This document shows positions 39,043 through 53,200 of a stretch of DNA of 64,000 nucleotides, piece after piece; position 1 is the stretch's first letter; each line of letters opens with the position of its first letter. The DNA lies in NCBI GenBank assembly GCA_013433145.1, contig CM024189.1:6936001-7000000 (forward strand). The letters run 5' to 3'. Origin of the DNA: Ascaris suum (taxonomy: Eukaryota; Nematoda; Chromadorea; Rhabditida; Ascarididae). The notes below the pieces were generated by a model. That model was not told the DNA's origin. It ran no database searches and was given only the letters and a program-made list of their open reading frames with translations. Both the position numbers and the translations under genes were made by a program.

Positions 39043-42000
39043 TTTGCAAATGCCTCTAATTTCTAGGGAGATGAGTTAATCGAAGTGAAGGGGACGCACT
39101 TTTTCAAAATTTAACATTCGGACTGTTATTAGAACCCTTTTTAAGGAGACAAAGAAATGGAAGAATTCCTCTAAACTGAGGTAATTTTTCTTTCAGAACT
39201 TAAGAGGGTGTCTTATTCAAGGTGATATCGTGGCTTTTCAACGGCAACCAGTGAATTTTTTTTGTAATCTTTTCAAAGCAAACAATGCAAAGATGCCATC
39301 GGGCTTTTCTGGGATCACATCACAAACCATTTTGATATCTAATTAATAATAGATTTTTTTTAATTGATAAAATACAAAGAAGAAGTTTCAGCAAAAGTAT
39401 TCAAGTGAGCTGGCGCTAATGAAAGAAGCATTTTGTGGTTAATGGCCTCGAAATGAGGCTGGAGATGAAACTCATCGGTTGATTATCATTCACTATGCCA
39501 TAAAATGTTTCGTATGCGCCTAAATGACTCTAATGAATACTTCGAAGTCAGACTCCGGAGCTGAACAAATCTTTAAGTTAGTTGAATAACGGAGTCACAG
39601 ATTTACAATTCAGCATCTAAGAATAGCATAGAAAGGCTGAATGGTGTGAAGTGCATGTGTGAATGTGGTGGTGTAATGTGTGCGTGATGTTTTTGTGCGA
39701 TTACAGACGATCATATCAGAAGATTTTGTGTGTTACGATGTGGGCGCAATGTTCGCTTGCTTACATATCGGCTTTCGTTTAGATGCGCACTCAACAACAC
39801 TTAGCGGCGTTGTTTTGCTTGACGAGAAAATATTTTTCGTATTCTACGTGATCATTTCTAGGAAATGCATTTGCGATACGGGGCGGGTTTATGATATCTA
39901 GTATGTCTTAATATCACGTTCCTAATATCATCTTTTCTTTTATAGGGAAGAGGACGATTCACGTGAGGGCTTGGGTAAATTTAGGTTCTATGGAGTGGGG
40001 GGGAGGGGAGTTTTAGAACAGATTAATCTTTAAGGCAGGCCATTAAACTTCCGAGCTAAATTTCAACTGTTACTATGCGCTTCTATAGCCCCGCCAACTT
40101 CGAGGGTTTTCCTCTTTGCGCTGCATTTTGTATTAAAATGTCAAACAATAGATGCGATGTGAAACATTTTCATGGTTTAGCCCTAAAATGCTCATCACTG
40201 CTTCTCTCAAGTACTGCCATCCCCTCGTTTTTTTGCATACTATCGAAGCGCTTTTCAAATTCAAGCGCAATTATCTTTGGCAAATTTCCATAAGAGTAGT
40301 GCAAGAGTAAAATCTGGTTTTTGCAAAGTGGTTTTCAATTTTCACTGTCATCATGAGTGGAGCGGAAAGTTTTAGAAAAAAAAAACAAAAACTACGCATG
40401 TTTTATGCGCTTTAATTTGAAATCAGTGAAATGGAGCAACATTTTTTTTGGAAGGTTTCCAGTGCTTCATCGTGCTCAACGAAAGTGATTGGGCCAAACT
40501 TTCGGCAGCAATCATTCATAAATGTTTAATTGCCCATGAACATTTGTTGAAACTGTAGTACATTTAAATCTTCTAGTTTTTTTTTTCTTAATTTCTTATT
40601 ATTATTGTTTTTTCCAATAATATTTCAAAAATTTTGCAGACATCGGTCGTTAATACGTTGAAGGGCGACCTGAAATTTACATCAGAATTAGCGATAATCT
40701 CTTACGCTCAGAAACAGTTGAACAGTATAGATTCAACATGTATTTCCATTGCTTTAGTCAAAATTTCCATTGCTTTATTCAAAAAAAAAGCAAAAATTTT
40801 TTATTTGCTAGAATGAGAGACACAATTTGCATTTCTTGTTAGCTGAATGAGGCTTCGTCATGTCGAACGTACTGATTGAATACGTAATAAAATATGGCTG
40901 AAATTGCAGCTAAACGTTCGAACGAGTGAATAGTGCTGCTCCTCATTACATGTGGCGCACCTATCAAAAGATTCGGCATCAATAAGCTCATAGATGCAAT
41001 ATGTGCTAATGCAACATCTCTCCACATCTCTAACATTGCATCAGTTCGTTGTTTTTTCCTGTTGACAATTATTTTGGCTCATGTTTGATTAATATTTACT
41101 CAGACGCGTCTACGCTTTATTAATTTCAGACGGGAGAAAGGTGGGACGTTATAACACATCGCTACGATATACGGGCCATAATTTTTGACAAAAATTCCTA
41201 CGTTTCAATGTATCTTGGGAGTTCAGCATGTTTTTTTTTGGCGATTACGTATAAATGGTGCAATTTGCAAGTTTTGAATATTGCCATAAATTTCTTTTTC
41301 TCTCTTTTTTTCTTGATTTACATTTGATATTATTTAAATTTTCATCATAAGCTCTAGAGTTTCGCATGGAATTTGTTCTTTTCTTCGTTAAAGAAACTGC
41401 TCAATTTTATATGTACGGCTTGAGGCGTTTTTCTTTTCAACAGCTTGTTAGATTCAAATCATTTTTAGATTCTCTTTAATCTATAACGATCTCTTCAATA
41501 ATTTAGTCGACGTACATATTAATATGAAAGACGAAAGCATTTTCTTTTTTCAATGAAATGAAATTTATGACAAAATGCGTTTTAATTGGGCGTTCAAATT
41601 TATCTCTATTAAAAAATGATCTGTTTCCTGAGCATTTGCTTTGGCGTTATTATTGTAAGGGACGGAAAGATTTTGAATCTTCAGAAAAGAAGGCTAATTT
41701 CTCAGAGTTCATTTCGTCGACGTTCTCATTCGTTGAGCCTAAAACGCCTATAAGCGAGAAACAAGACTACGGCTAATGCCCAAGTTTTTTTTAAAAATAT
41801 ATAGAGTGATTCTTTTCAGAGGGCGGTCATTTATTCCACTTATCCTTTGCCTTCGTGCAGTGATAAAGCGAATAAAAAACGCCCTAAGGTCACTCAGCTA
41901 TTGTATTGCTATTATGAGACATTATGAATAGCTTCTTTTATTTACTGATTTCAGTTAGCGTTTTCCTAACCTCGGTGAAAAAAAAAGTGAAATTGATAAA

Positions 42001-43521
42001 GATTGCTTTATGTAGAAAATTTGATTTCATTAGCAGAACTTCATTACGTATTTTGATCTGTCAAATCTATGCTTGTTCTCGGCAACCATTTGTGGCCAAG
42101 AAATTCGCCACTGAGATTTATGACCGCTTATAAATCAGTCATTCCCTCATCATATTAGCTGTTGATTGATCAGCAAGCATATTGTCATAAAATCATCGTT
42201 TGCATTTATCGTTTTTCTTAGTCCTATTTTCCAAACACTATAATAGATAGCGCAGCAGTTCTTCTACAAATGTATCAAATTGCCCTCGTTTATGTTGTCG
42301 TCTAGTCCTCTCATTGGCATTATTTCTGCTAGATACGCAATACAGCAGTTATTCTGTGAATAACTTTTCAACTAAGTCATTAAGGCTGTCTTGAAATGGA
42401 ACTAAAACGACCGCAATCTTGTCAGATACGGCAATAGAGGGAGGGGGTGAATAAACGCGGCTAATCTGCTGAAATTTTGAAGTGTCTAAGCTTCTAGGCT
42501 AGCATATGCTATAAGAGTACGAAGTTGAAAAAATGCTGATGTAGATGAGCATGCGTGAAAAGGCGTAAATAAGGCATAGTGCAACACACTTGCCGTAGAG
42601 CATTCTTGACGAACAAGCAGCTTCACGGATGTAGCTGATGAGCTAAGCAGCGCCCCTCACAAGTGTCCTTATTCGCGTCGATGCTTCGGCAACGCTTTGG
42701 CAATGCGCTTCTGGCTGAAAATGATTGATATAGAAGTATAGGCATTGATTTTTGGTTGCTAAATTGAACACGCTTGTGAAGTTGTGTTGGATGCTAAGGG
42801 TGGCTAATTCTGGCGATTCGTTGGTCGTCTTCTCCCCCTTTTTCCTCTTGTTGCTTTTTCCATTCATCTGCCGCCTATTTGACCTATCTCATGTCCTATT
42901 GGCCAGCTATTCTCACTTCACTGCTGCACTTATAGGGCATTTTTCCACGTCCACCGTTTCTTTAGAGCCCTTCTTCTTGATGCTGGCATTTCACTTAAAC
43001 TTCAAAAAAGGAAGTATCTAATTATGAGATTTACACCTGTGGTGATCTCCTTCAGCTCTTCAAGCCATCGTCATCTTCGGTAACGCGCACATTGGGAGTC
43101 ATCGTTTTTAGCTTCGCGAATAAGCTGAATTTCAAATTAATTCAAAATTTTTGATGAGTGTTTCAATTTGCTTTTTGCGTTTTCCATGGTTTGTTCAAAA
43201 TTACGTATCAGCATCAGTTTTAGCTTGTAAAGTTTTCCTCCATTCACTGTGTTATTCGTTAAGCAGTCCAATTCTGATATCCCTATTTAATATTTTCATT
43301 TCATTTTTTTCGAACCAAAATGCTTTCTCGACTGAAAAATATATCCAACCAAGCTCACATTGGAGTTATCAGAAAATATGAGTGAAAACAATTTATTTGC
43401 AACTGGTGACTAATGCTACTTCGGGCAAATATTTTCACATCATTACCTAGTTTTCCCTCTTCTTTGGAAGCATTAAATTTAGTGCTCAGAAATAAAGCAA
43501 CTGTAAGATGTATATAAATAT

Positions 43522-43651
<130 letters not shown>

Positions 43652-45775
43652 GACGTGCCATATATTAGAGGAGTGGAAGTGAAATTCCTATATTCTTAAT
43701 GGCTAATTTGATTGCGCTTCTTATTCCAGCTCAATTAGATTTACATAAATTTTCAAATATATGCGCATTCATGTATATTTACGCTTACTACACAAAAATA
43801 CATTGACTTATGCTTAAACATAGTTGTTTGCTATGTCACTAGTCTTAAATACTTTTCCCATGATGTTTACTATCCTAAAAGATTTTCTTTAATTCTTTTT
43901 CCGGCTTGTTTCAATGCTTGCAACCAAGCTCAAGATAATCTGTCATATTTTATTTTTGCGCAGAAGTTTTTTCATTTAGTTCTTTTTTTTTTGCTGTATT
44001 CAATGAAATATTTTCGCAAATGTCGTACCAAAGTGCGCTAGCTTAAAAAACTCTCGATTATGACGGTCTTTCAACAAAACACAGATAAAACTTTAATGTT
44101 TGCAAGGAAAAAGAGGCGAAAAAAAGGAGAACAAAGAAAGACAGGCAATCGCTTCCAACTTTATATGTGTGGCTCAAATTTGCTGCAGTTCGGCGATCGA
44201 AACGCCGTTTGGTTAGCGTTGTAATGCAATTTTGACAAGACGATGTAATCACGAAATTTTTATTCCTTCAAAGGAAACATTGAACATATTTCCCAATAGA
44301 TTTGTTAGACTTCAAATTCAACAGTGCTTTCGACTATATGTAGTTTACTTCATTATTTCTAAGTCTATTTGACACGTTCGCATTACTTCAAATTTCTCCT
44401 GTTCCTTAACTGTAACGTTTCATTCTCGTATACTATTCTATCTCAGACATTTAATAAAATCTTTTACTATGTTTTCTATGGTTGTCGATTCTCATTTTGA
44501 TTTTCATTTGGTGATTATTTTCTGCAAAATTTATTTATTGCTTTGGTTTTCAAATTAATCTACTAAATATTCTAATTAGCATACATTCGAGTCACTTTTT
44601 CTAAGGAGTAAATATTTTTACTAAAGCCATCAAAAATATGAAAATGAACACTCAAGAAAGTCTAAATTTATACAATGAACATTGCAACTCTGATGAAGTA
44701 GATCGAATCGCATCTCATTCATGAACTCAGGCTTACTTTGATTTTTTTTTTTCAATCGTAATGGCAATGCGGCGGAGGTCATATGAAAAAAAAAATTATT
44801 ACGCATCGGTTATAACATACTCGCTAGTGCACTTCGAGAGTTGATTTAGTTCGCATAAAGAGCGTAGTACTTCGTTTCTTACTTCATCAAGCGATATTTA
44901 GGTGAATCTCCTTTACATTAGATCATTCTCATTTTATTAAAGACGTTTGAGAACGTGAATTTCTAATATATTGTTGTATTTCCTCTATGTACAATAATGA
45001 GAATGTCACTTCGAAGCGTTTGCTAACATACAAAAGATAAATGACTATTTTTCCTTATTTCATAATTGTAAATGCCATTACATTAAATCTATCTGTTGAG
45101 CATCTTGATCAAGAGATATTAGCTGAAAACTGTTTTGAGTGTCTGTCTTAAGCTAAGCGCACACAATAAAACGTTTAGTCGTTTCACACGTAATGGTTAA
45201 TCCGTCGTTCCCATAAATAGAGAAAACATCAGAAATGCTATAGCTTAGTGCTATAGGATATTCTTTGTGTTGGATCGAGACAAGAAGTATTAGCGCTTTC
45301 TTGTTAATTATTTTTATTGCGTTCGAGGGTTCATGCGTTTCTGGCTTTCCTTAAGACGTCCGAAAGGTGATTGTCGTAACTGTTTGATGGTTGACTGCTA
45401 TAGCGCTTGATTGCAATTTCATATCGCAAGACGTAATAATGACAATAAAATTATACAATGTGAATTGAAAGTAACTCGTAGAACAGATTCGGTATTGCTT
45501 CACGACAGTGTCACTCCCCACATGCTAAATGAAATGGTATAGAAACTAAATGAAATGGGTGTGGAAATTCTGCCCTCACTTAACTCTCCATGTAAGGGTT
45601 TCGGGCTCTCTTTTTGCTCCTCTATCCTTGATTTGCCTCTGAAGGATCCGCAAATCCCTTCTCTTTCAAGGCTCGGGCAGATGCTGTGCAACCTGGCAAC
45701 AAGGCAAGAGGTTGAGTTTTTTATTAGGTCTTAAAAAGTCAATACTAGTAACCGCTGAGGGGTGATACGACGGCA

Positions 45776-45792
45776 GGGGGAGGGGGGGGGGG
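45776..45792. repeat. poly-G run interrupted once
   Basis: G5, A, G11 in a GC-richer patch, about 80 bases before the hairpin string at 45875. Confidence 0.95.
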
Positions 45793-45874
45793 AAGTGGGG
45801 GTCGTCGATCGCACACAGCCTTGGCACGAATTCACGAATAGTACCACCTACGCATCAACCAGCGCCAAGCATTC

Positions 45875-45933
45875 CTCAAGCCTGAGTCACCACTCCACGG
45901 TTCGACTGCGAACCGATAAGGTCTGAACTGACC
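45875..45933 (+). other. String of four small stem-loops
   Basis: Consecutive self-complementary pairs: CTCA/TGAG (45875-45878, 45883-45886), GAGT/ACTC (45884-45887, 45892-45895), CGGTTCG/CGAACCG (45898-45904, 45909-45915; 4-base loop) and GGTC/GACC (45920-45923, 45930-45933). The first two overlap and would alternate. The 7-bp perfect stem is the only one unlikely by chance. An outer CTTGGC/GCCAAG pair brackets the region's left side. It could be a structured RNA; no tRNA fold could be made. Confidence 0.4.
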
Positions 45934-47315
45934 CTCGCTAAGACGACACCTCACGTAGACAGCCAGAAACACGCTGATTCCTGTAAGAATACCTTTTACT
46001 TATAAGCGCACTGATCCTTACCTCAAAGCATTCGCAGAGAATTTGCTCTATCTTATTGTCATTGCTTCTCTGCCGTGCCAGAAAACTGTTGATCTAGAGT
46101 TTATTGGTCACCCGTCACATGCAGACCTCTCTTCGAAAACTTGCATTTCCTGCGCACTCTTTGATGTTTCCTTCGAGAAGAGCACTTCGATAACGATGAG
46201 GGTTGAAATCGCTATCACGTTAGTTCACTGCACCTATAGACCTTATTTTTCATATAAATATACGTATTGTTTTCTCCTCATTAGCTATGATTTGAAACGA
46301 ATGATATTTGCTTTGAATAAAATATTGCCACTCTTCTGAGTTATGCATCTTCAACGTTCGCGCACCCGTTACGCCCAATAAATAGAGTGGAAGTTTTCGA
46401 CTGAAAAGAGGAATGCCATTCGTCAATTTTCGAAAAATTTTGCCAACTCGCCTACCACTTTTCATTATTGTACTTTTCACCTCCTTAAATGGAGAGATAC
46501 TATAGACCATTCCTATATTTCAATATAAACAGCGTTATACATATATTATCTTATATATTTGTGTCCCAACTTTTATCCACTGTTACAAGTAAACTTTTTT
46601 TTTGAATTGTTATATGCTGCTTTAAAGTTAAGTTCATTATTTTATTAGGGTAAAGAGTAGTATTACCTCAATTCATTGATTTATTACTGCCGAAATATTC
46701 TATAGTAGCTTCCTTTTTAAAATTATCTTACAAATGTATTTCATTTATTATTAATTTTATTCTCTCATAATCTTACATTGCTACTTTATTAGAATGGCTT
46801 GAATTGTGTTTAGTATATTGAAATGATTCTATATAGGCGATTATTTTCATGAAAGTTCAAATTTTATGACTACTTTATCTTCTTATTTTTACACTCTTTT
46901 ATCACTTCAAATTATCATTCTTATGTTATAAATTGTTGCGTTACGTATGTCGATAAATTCAATGGCATATTCAGATGCGCTATATGCTATTCCTTGATGT
47001 TAAAAACGTTCCCCATTAGTTTTTATTGGTATTCAACAAATATGACAATGTCTTAGCACAAATGCTAAAATTGTCTCACTCTGCTTGAACTGATCACGTT
47101 AAAGCCTTTTTTGAAACAGTTGCGTTCATTCCCAACCTAACGTGAGGTCGCATTAATCGTATAATGCCCGTAATCGCAAAGCTTACTAAAATTTGAAATT
47201 TTTTTTACAACGTTGCGTTATTATTTCGAGTAGTCAGCCTTATAATCGCTTTCGAAATCAAAGTGTCGTATCTTCAGGTAAGCCTTGTTTTATGAAATAG
47301 CCTATGCTTTTACGC

Positions 47316-48883
47316 TCAAGTCTCCGATAACACTAGTTCGGCGTATTCTCGCCTGGCTAATATCGTAAGAGTTAAATTTTTTGGTGCTATTATTTTTTGT
47401 CTGAATAAGTCACTTTCGAAGACAATCAGCAGCAAAGCAACCGAAATAACCGGCCATAGCAACGATCCGGAGTGGCCGAGTGGCCCTCTTCTTGGAGGCA
47501 GTTGTTCAGCGACTGCGGCCTCGGTATGCTTTGCGTACTCAGCATATTTCCTCGCCACCTAGCTTGGTTGTTGGCTAGACCAAGTGCAATGTGAGTCTTG
47601 CTTTTGGGGCACATTAAAAATCTGAGAAAAGAGCAACCACCTTGGAAACTTGTGAGTGCATTTAGTTTGCATATTTTTCTTTGTAGACTTGGAAAAGTGG
47701 ATTCGTACCTGCAGCGACTGTTTTAATATTTGCCTTTAGCAACGCTCTCCAAATTGAGTGTTTATTTGCTTATAAAACTTTCCACTACTGGCTTATTTCT
47801 TTTTCAAATGAATTCATTAAATATACATTAACCTGAACTATTCAGCACTCCGTTTCAAAACTGCTGGATTGACTTCGTATCGGTTTCTGAAACGCTAATT
47901 TAACCGATCACAGTGGAGTTGCATAAATTCTTCAAAAGTATCATTAAAGGGGATTGTTCATCGTGAAAACAACAGAAATAGTCTTTTTTTTCTCAAACGC
48001 AATAAATTTGCCAATATCTTTTAGAATATTTTTATTCTCTGAATGTCTGAAAATTCAGAAACTTTTTTTTAAAATTTTGATACTCGGTTTCTCCGATGGA
48101 ATCGTATAAATGAATTGTTCTATTTGTTTGCAAGTGCAACATTTGGCTTTGCTCATTGTTGGCGTTGTTGCTTTATGCATTTTTAAACCTCAACTCGAAA
48201 ATCTTCATGAATTTATTTATATTTAATATATTATGTTGCATAGAAAATGCAATAGTGATTTCATTGTTGGTAGTCTGCCTTTACTGACTTTTTAACGGAT
48301 GTTTGAGTGACAGCGCAAGTCGAAAAATTGGCGTCGAAAGAGCGGAAAACGTTCGCAACTGAGTTGTTTCGGAAGCAATTAAACACCTCTCCACTTACGA
48401 ATGCATTGTTTTTCAATTGTGATGCGGCGGAAAAGTGACTCCATGTTAGACTTTTTTTCTAATTTTATTCGATGTTGTTATTATTGTAAACGAACTGATT
48501 TCCGTTGATATTTAATCTTAATCTTATTTCTCTGACAGTTTCTTCTTGATTCTCCGCCTCTTCTTATTGAGGAAAGAGGAGAAGCAACTTGCAGACAGAT
48601 TTTCATTTCTGCTTTGAACATGGGCAATATGTATTTAGCTAAATAGTCATCATAATGAAGCTTATGTGCGCAAATGATTCATGCAACGATACGCTTATTT
48701 ATATGTAAAATGCTGTACTTGAGCTAGTTGTTGCTCAATTTGGCAATGAAACAAACGAGTGTATCGAACTATGGACGAATCGGTGTGGGCAGCGCAACAA
48801 CTCTCGAGGGATTGCTGACGTTCCGAGAGAGCGAACACATCCGGCGTCAATTCTTGACACTTGCTAGCTATATACTTTAGCAT
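47316..48883 (-). CDS. Candidate two-exon small membrane protein, 135 residues
   Basis: Exon 1 48719-48883 starts with ATG (MLKYIASKCQELTPDVFALS; LFHCQIEQQLAQ) and ends CAA|GTACAG. Exon 2 47316-47558 follows an AAGCTAG acceptor in phase 0 (VARKYAEYAKHTEAAVAEQ, LPPRRGPLGHSG) and ends at TGA 47316-47318. A hydrophobic segment (SLLWPVISVALLLIVF) suggests one membrane helix after a helical, charged N-terminus. Exon 2 lies in a GC-rich patch where a second minus-strand frame (47426-47614, ATG) is also protein-like, so the correct frame is uncertain. Exon 1 read without splicing also closes after 62 codons. Family unknown. Confidence 0.28.
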
Positions 48884-50230
48884 TGTTAAGCTTCAAAAAT
48901 TTCTCATTTTCTTCGTTTAGTTTCTTTTTCATTGTCTTATAGACAATTATTGATTCGAAGTTTTCCGATTTCATCCGTTTGCTAAATTTCCGCATACACA
49001 ATCAGCAATTGTTTTGCAAAATGTAACCGTAATAAAGAAAGGATTTGAAGAGTGAAACAGCAGGTATTGAAAGTTTTATTTGTATGTTCTATGTCAGTTT
49101 TTTTTTCCATCATAAGCTAATAAGTTTTGAAAGTAATGCTCCGTGCAATCTCATGGTAGAAATTATATTTATCACTCTTGCAAGCATTCATTCTCCAATG
49201 AAAACGCTAAGGATGAATGTGCTCTTATCGCGTATCATCTCAATTCTAAAGCGAGCTTTTGTCTTATATAAGCATTTCATACGGCAATACTTCCAACTAG
49301 TCGTATCAGTGCAGGCTCTTTCAAGTTGATTTTATCCTCTTCAAAACTTTTGCATCAATAAGCATATCGAATGCTTTCATTTTATTGATTAGAACTTCTA
49401 CTATCTATGATAATCTGCATAAAATATCACTGATTTATATGGAGTCTGGAATATTCCACACGAAATTTGCAGCATAATTAAGTATTTTATAGTGTCATTA
49501 CTAAAGAATATATGATAGTACCATAGATTAAGCTAGCGTTTCCGAAACTAAGTTTTGTAGCGAAGTGCCTAACAAATATAGAATAATGTTGTATCGACTT
49601 TCAAAGCGCATGTTTATTTGCATAACCCAAATGCGCGAATTGCACAGTTGCGTAGAAACTGCACAGTTCAGTCCAAACTTTCAACTTCTCTTCTTTTTCC
49701 GAGAAAACCAATTACAGAGGCAGCTTATGTAAATTAATCGATAACACTGCTTTTGCTGATAGAGTAGACAGAACTTCAATTGTGGGAATTTCTATTTTGT
49801 ATGTGCTCTCAACCTGGCGAATTTATTTAAACAATGCATAGTATGAAGAAAGAAGATGAACTAAAAGTCAGAGCTAGTGCGTGTGAGCGATGTACATGCA
49901 TAATTGTTCCACTCGATATACGTATATTCCCACGCTAAAGAAGGGTTCTCTTTTTTTTTCAGTGAAACACATTTTACCTATAAAGGCATCATTGTAGCTC
50001 ACATCCGTTAGAAATAAATTGCTTTTGCTCATCATTTGATCATCTTTCCGAAAAAAAAAAGCAAAATGAGAGTTCACTATTATTTTTGGCGCTATGTCTT
50101 ATTGTTGAACTGCGTGAGAGGGATCATTTCTTGAGGTTTTATAAAAGCTTGCACTTCATACTTTTCTCGGCGAATAGATATTGCGTTTGTTACTATATTT
50201 ACTGAGATCATTGAGTTCCATTTGATGACT
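48884..50230. other. Proximal upstream region of the syg-1-like gene
   Basis: AT-rich, no gene supported. It presumably contains promoter elements of the receptor gene, but no motif stands out. Confidence 0.45.
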
Positions 50231-50240
50231 GAATTTTCAG
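50231..50240 (+). promoter_or_regulatory. Candidate spliced-leader acceptor of the syg-1-like gene
   Basis: GAATTTTCAG ends 13 bases before the start codon at 50254. In nematodes a consensus acceptor this close to an ATG with no upstream donor exon is usually a trans-splice site; a 5'-UTR intron is the alternative. Confidence 0.5.
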
Positions 50241-50253
50241 TGCGCACGCAACA

Positions 50254-53200
50254 ATGAGGTGGCTGTTGGTTTGGATGATAGTCGTTCTTAGGTGTAGCTA
50301 TGCGCAACCACAACAACGTATCGTCGAAGGACCAAGCGATACGAGTGCTATGCTTGGCGAAACTGTAGTACTCAAATGTCGAGTTGAAGCACAGGTGAAC
50401 TTTTTCAGCTTCGTTTGAATATTAGCGTTTAGTAGTTATTAGGCTTAATGAAAAATATTTCCGTATTACTTCTTTTGTTATCAATCGTGAAACATGCAGC
50501 TGTTATCAAAGAAGTATATTATATCAGCACATTCATTTGTTAAGCCAAACACTCATTATAAGCTTTAGTGTGAACATTTTCGCTCGGAAAATAAAAAAGC
50601 GATGTATTTTAGCAAGGTGCCGTGCAATGGGTGAAAAATGGATTTGGTCTCGGAAATGATAGACAGCTGTCAGCTTTCAAGCGGTACAGCATGGAGGGCA
50701 GTGCCAGTAAAGGCGAGTACAACTTGCGTATAACGGAAGTGGATATTGAGGATGACGACGTATACGAATGTCAAATTCAAGCCGCTGGCAATAATCCATC
50801 ACGCATTTCGAATCCTGCAAAGTTGACAGTTCTAGGTTTGTCTCAGTGCTTTTAATCAGTCAAATAAGAATACTATAAAATCCAGCATTACTGAAACTAG
50901 CTTATTTGTTTTAGTTCATTTTTCAACGTTGAGTTTTGTGGAATATAGTTTTCAATTTGTAACGACAGATGCATTCTAAATTGCTTCCGTTCTTCAACTT
51001 TCTTTATGCTCGTCAACGTTAAATAGGACTAATTGCAAAATGTTACTTAGCGGATCCACATATTTCGGCTTGTTTGGTCAAGAGTGAAACTCTTTAGTGC
51101 GCTTATTTGGAGGAGGGGAAGGGAAGGAGGATTGACGAATGGAATCTGAGAGGAGATGATGCAAAGGCGATGTCCAAAGGATAGCATCTAGTCAAAGATC
51201 ATCATTATTTGACACGATCAACGAAATGAATCAGTGGTAGATGTGTGTAATGTGTGAAGGCAAACATCCTCAAGCTTCCGTGTTTCAACACAATGCACTG
51301 GGCAATATCTGGGCATTTTCTTTGATTTCGATACCTGAGATACACAAATGTCTTAAGATTGCCATTTTTTTCAGTTCTTAAGCCCCAAAAAATTTTCCTT
51401 TCTGGCTTGTTCGCCTTTTAGTTGCGGTGCTTGAACATATTGAAAAGAAAATAATGCAGGAGAGATTAATGTAGCGGAAACGCTGAAAGAAAAAAAAAGG
51501 AAAGGCTGATGATTTTTGACCATATGTTACGAATAAGATGTAATGCAAAAGAAAAAAAATCGCTTCATAATTCACGGGAGACGAGAGAGCACATGTTTTT
51601 CCTCCATTTTCGATACCGAAAATGCCATCCTCTATAGTTCGTCATGTGATACGATACCTTTCGTCAGCCACTGATTCAATGCTATCTCCACTTTTCCCTA
51701 AGTTTTTCCTGATATGGACAATGTCCACCTTAAAATTCTAGGCCTTTTTTTCCTCCGCAGAAATTAACTATGGACTGATGTGTTCTGTTGACTTCATGTA
51801 TCGGAATCTATTGTAATCAGTCAATTTAGGCGATTTTATTCAAATAGTGCTGTATCTATCACATCTTAAATTATTTCATTCAGTTGAGCCACAGCCACCG
51901 AAATTGCAATCTGCCGGATCAGTATTGAAGGCGACGGCTGGTCAACGTGTACAGCACTCCTGTGTAAGCAAACGGGGAAAACCACCAGCCAGCATTCGTT
52001 GGGCAATAGCGGATGATTCTAACGCAGTGAACGTACTCACATGGCTGGAAGATGCTCTCAACAAATTGACTGGTCTGGTTGACTATTCTAATTGTATAGG
52101 ATTCTCTTTGGCAAAACTGGTCTCTTTTGTTCTGTAAAACTGTGACAGTCTCAGACCTTTTAAAGTGGTGATCGGTAGCAAAAATAATCTCAATTGATCT
52201 TTGAAAACATCCAGAAAATGCATTAAAATAATATATGCCTATCGGTTTTCTCATTTATCGTTTTTGAAGTCATTGTTTAGTCGATCGAAGCAGCACTGAA
52301 ATATTTTCATGGAAAAATTCGCAAAATACATTCAACTTGTTTTCAGTGCTTTCTTATAAACTTTTCATCTTCCATTGTTAATCGATCGCCTTTCTTGAAA
52401 TATTGACCATTAGAGAGCTGTTCCTAGCGCAGCAAATGAGATTGTACTTTAGACATCGATAGTTTTATTTCTATGCTAGCAGTAATAAGTAAATGTTTTT
52501 GCTCTTAAAGGTCAACAGTATGATGCACGTGATCCTCATAAAGTTCACATAACCGAAGACGTGCATCGAACGGATGAACGTACCTATACAGTTTTCAGTA
52601 ATATCAGGTTCGTTTCATATATGCTTCTATGAAACGTTCTTCCCTAATTTATTCGTTAAGATGTCTGAATTGTATACGTATAAAGGTATTGTAAATTGAA
52701 ATCGAGTCGTATATTCGTTATTTTATTGCGTATATTGCATTTGCAGTTTCTAACTGGCTTTCACACGTAGTTCTATTAACAGCTGAATATTTCTCACACG
52801 AAAGGTTTTATTTCATTTAATATTACAGAAATATTTTGATGTGTAGTCCATTTCTTTATTTGAACGCTATCAAAATTTTTATTTCATCGCTTAAGCGTTC
52901 TTAATGTTGACTTTTGCTGTTTCTTGCAGCATTATTTATCATCGATGCCGAGAATGATATGTTAGAGTGATAGCGATAGAGCATTCTGAAAAGAATTGAC
53001 AGCAGTGTAGATTATAATTTTTAAAAAAATATACTTTTCATTTCAAGCTATATCACATTTACTTTATTTGAGAAACTCATCGTGTAAAAAAAGGAAAACA
53101 AAGTAGCCGCTTTATAAAAATTGACCCCTTCTTATCATCATTTTTTTACTAGTTATTAGCTTAAACAGTTTGCGTTGCAAATGTCATTTGTTCTTCTTAA

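Noticed and set aside
47440..47560. tRNA-Ser/Leu-like GGCCGAGTGGCC; also GGTTCGAA words at 20775 and 5450
   Set aside because: No matching T-arm, anticodon arm or acceptor stem could be assembled.
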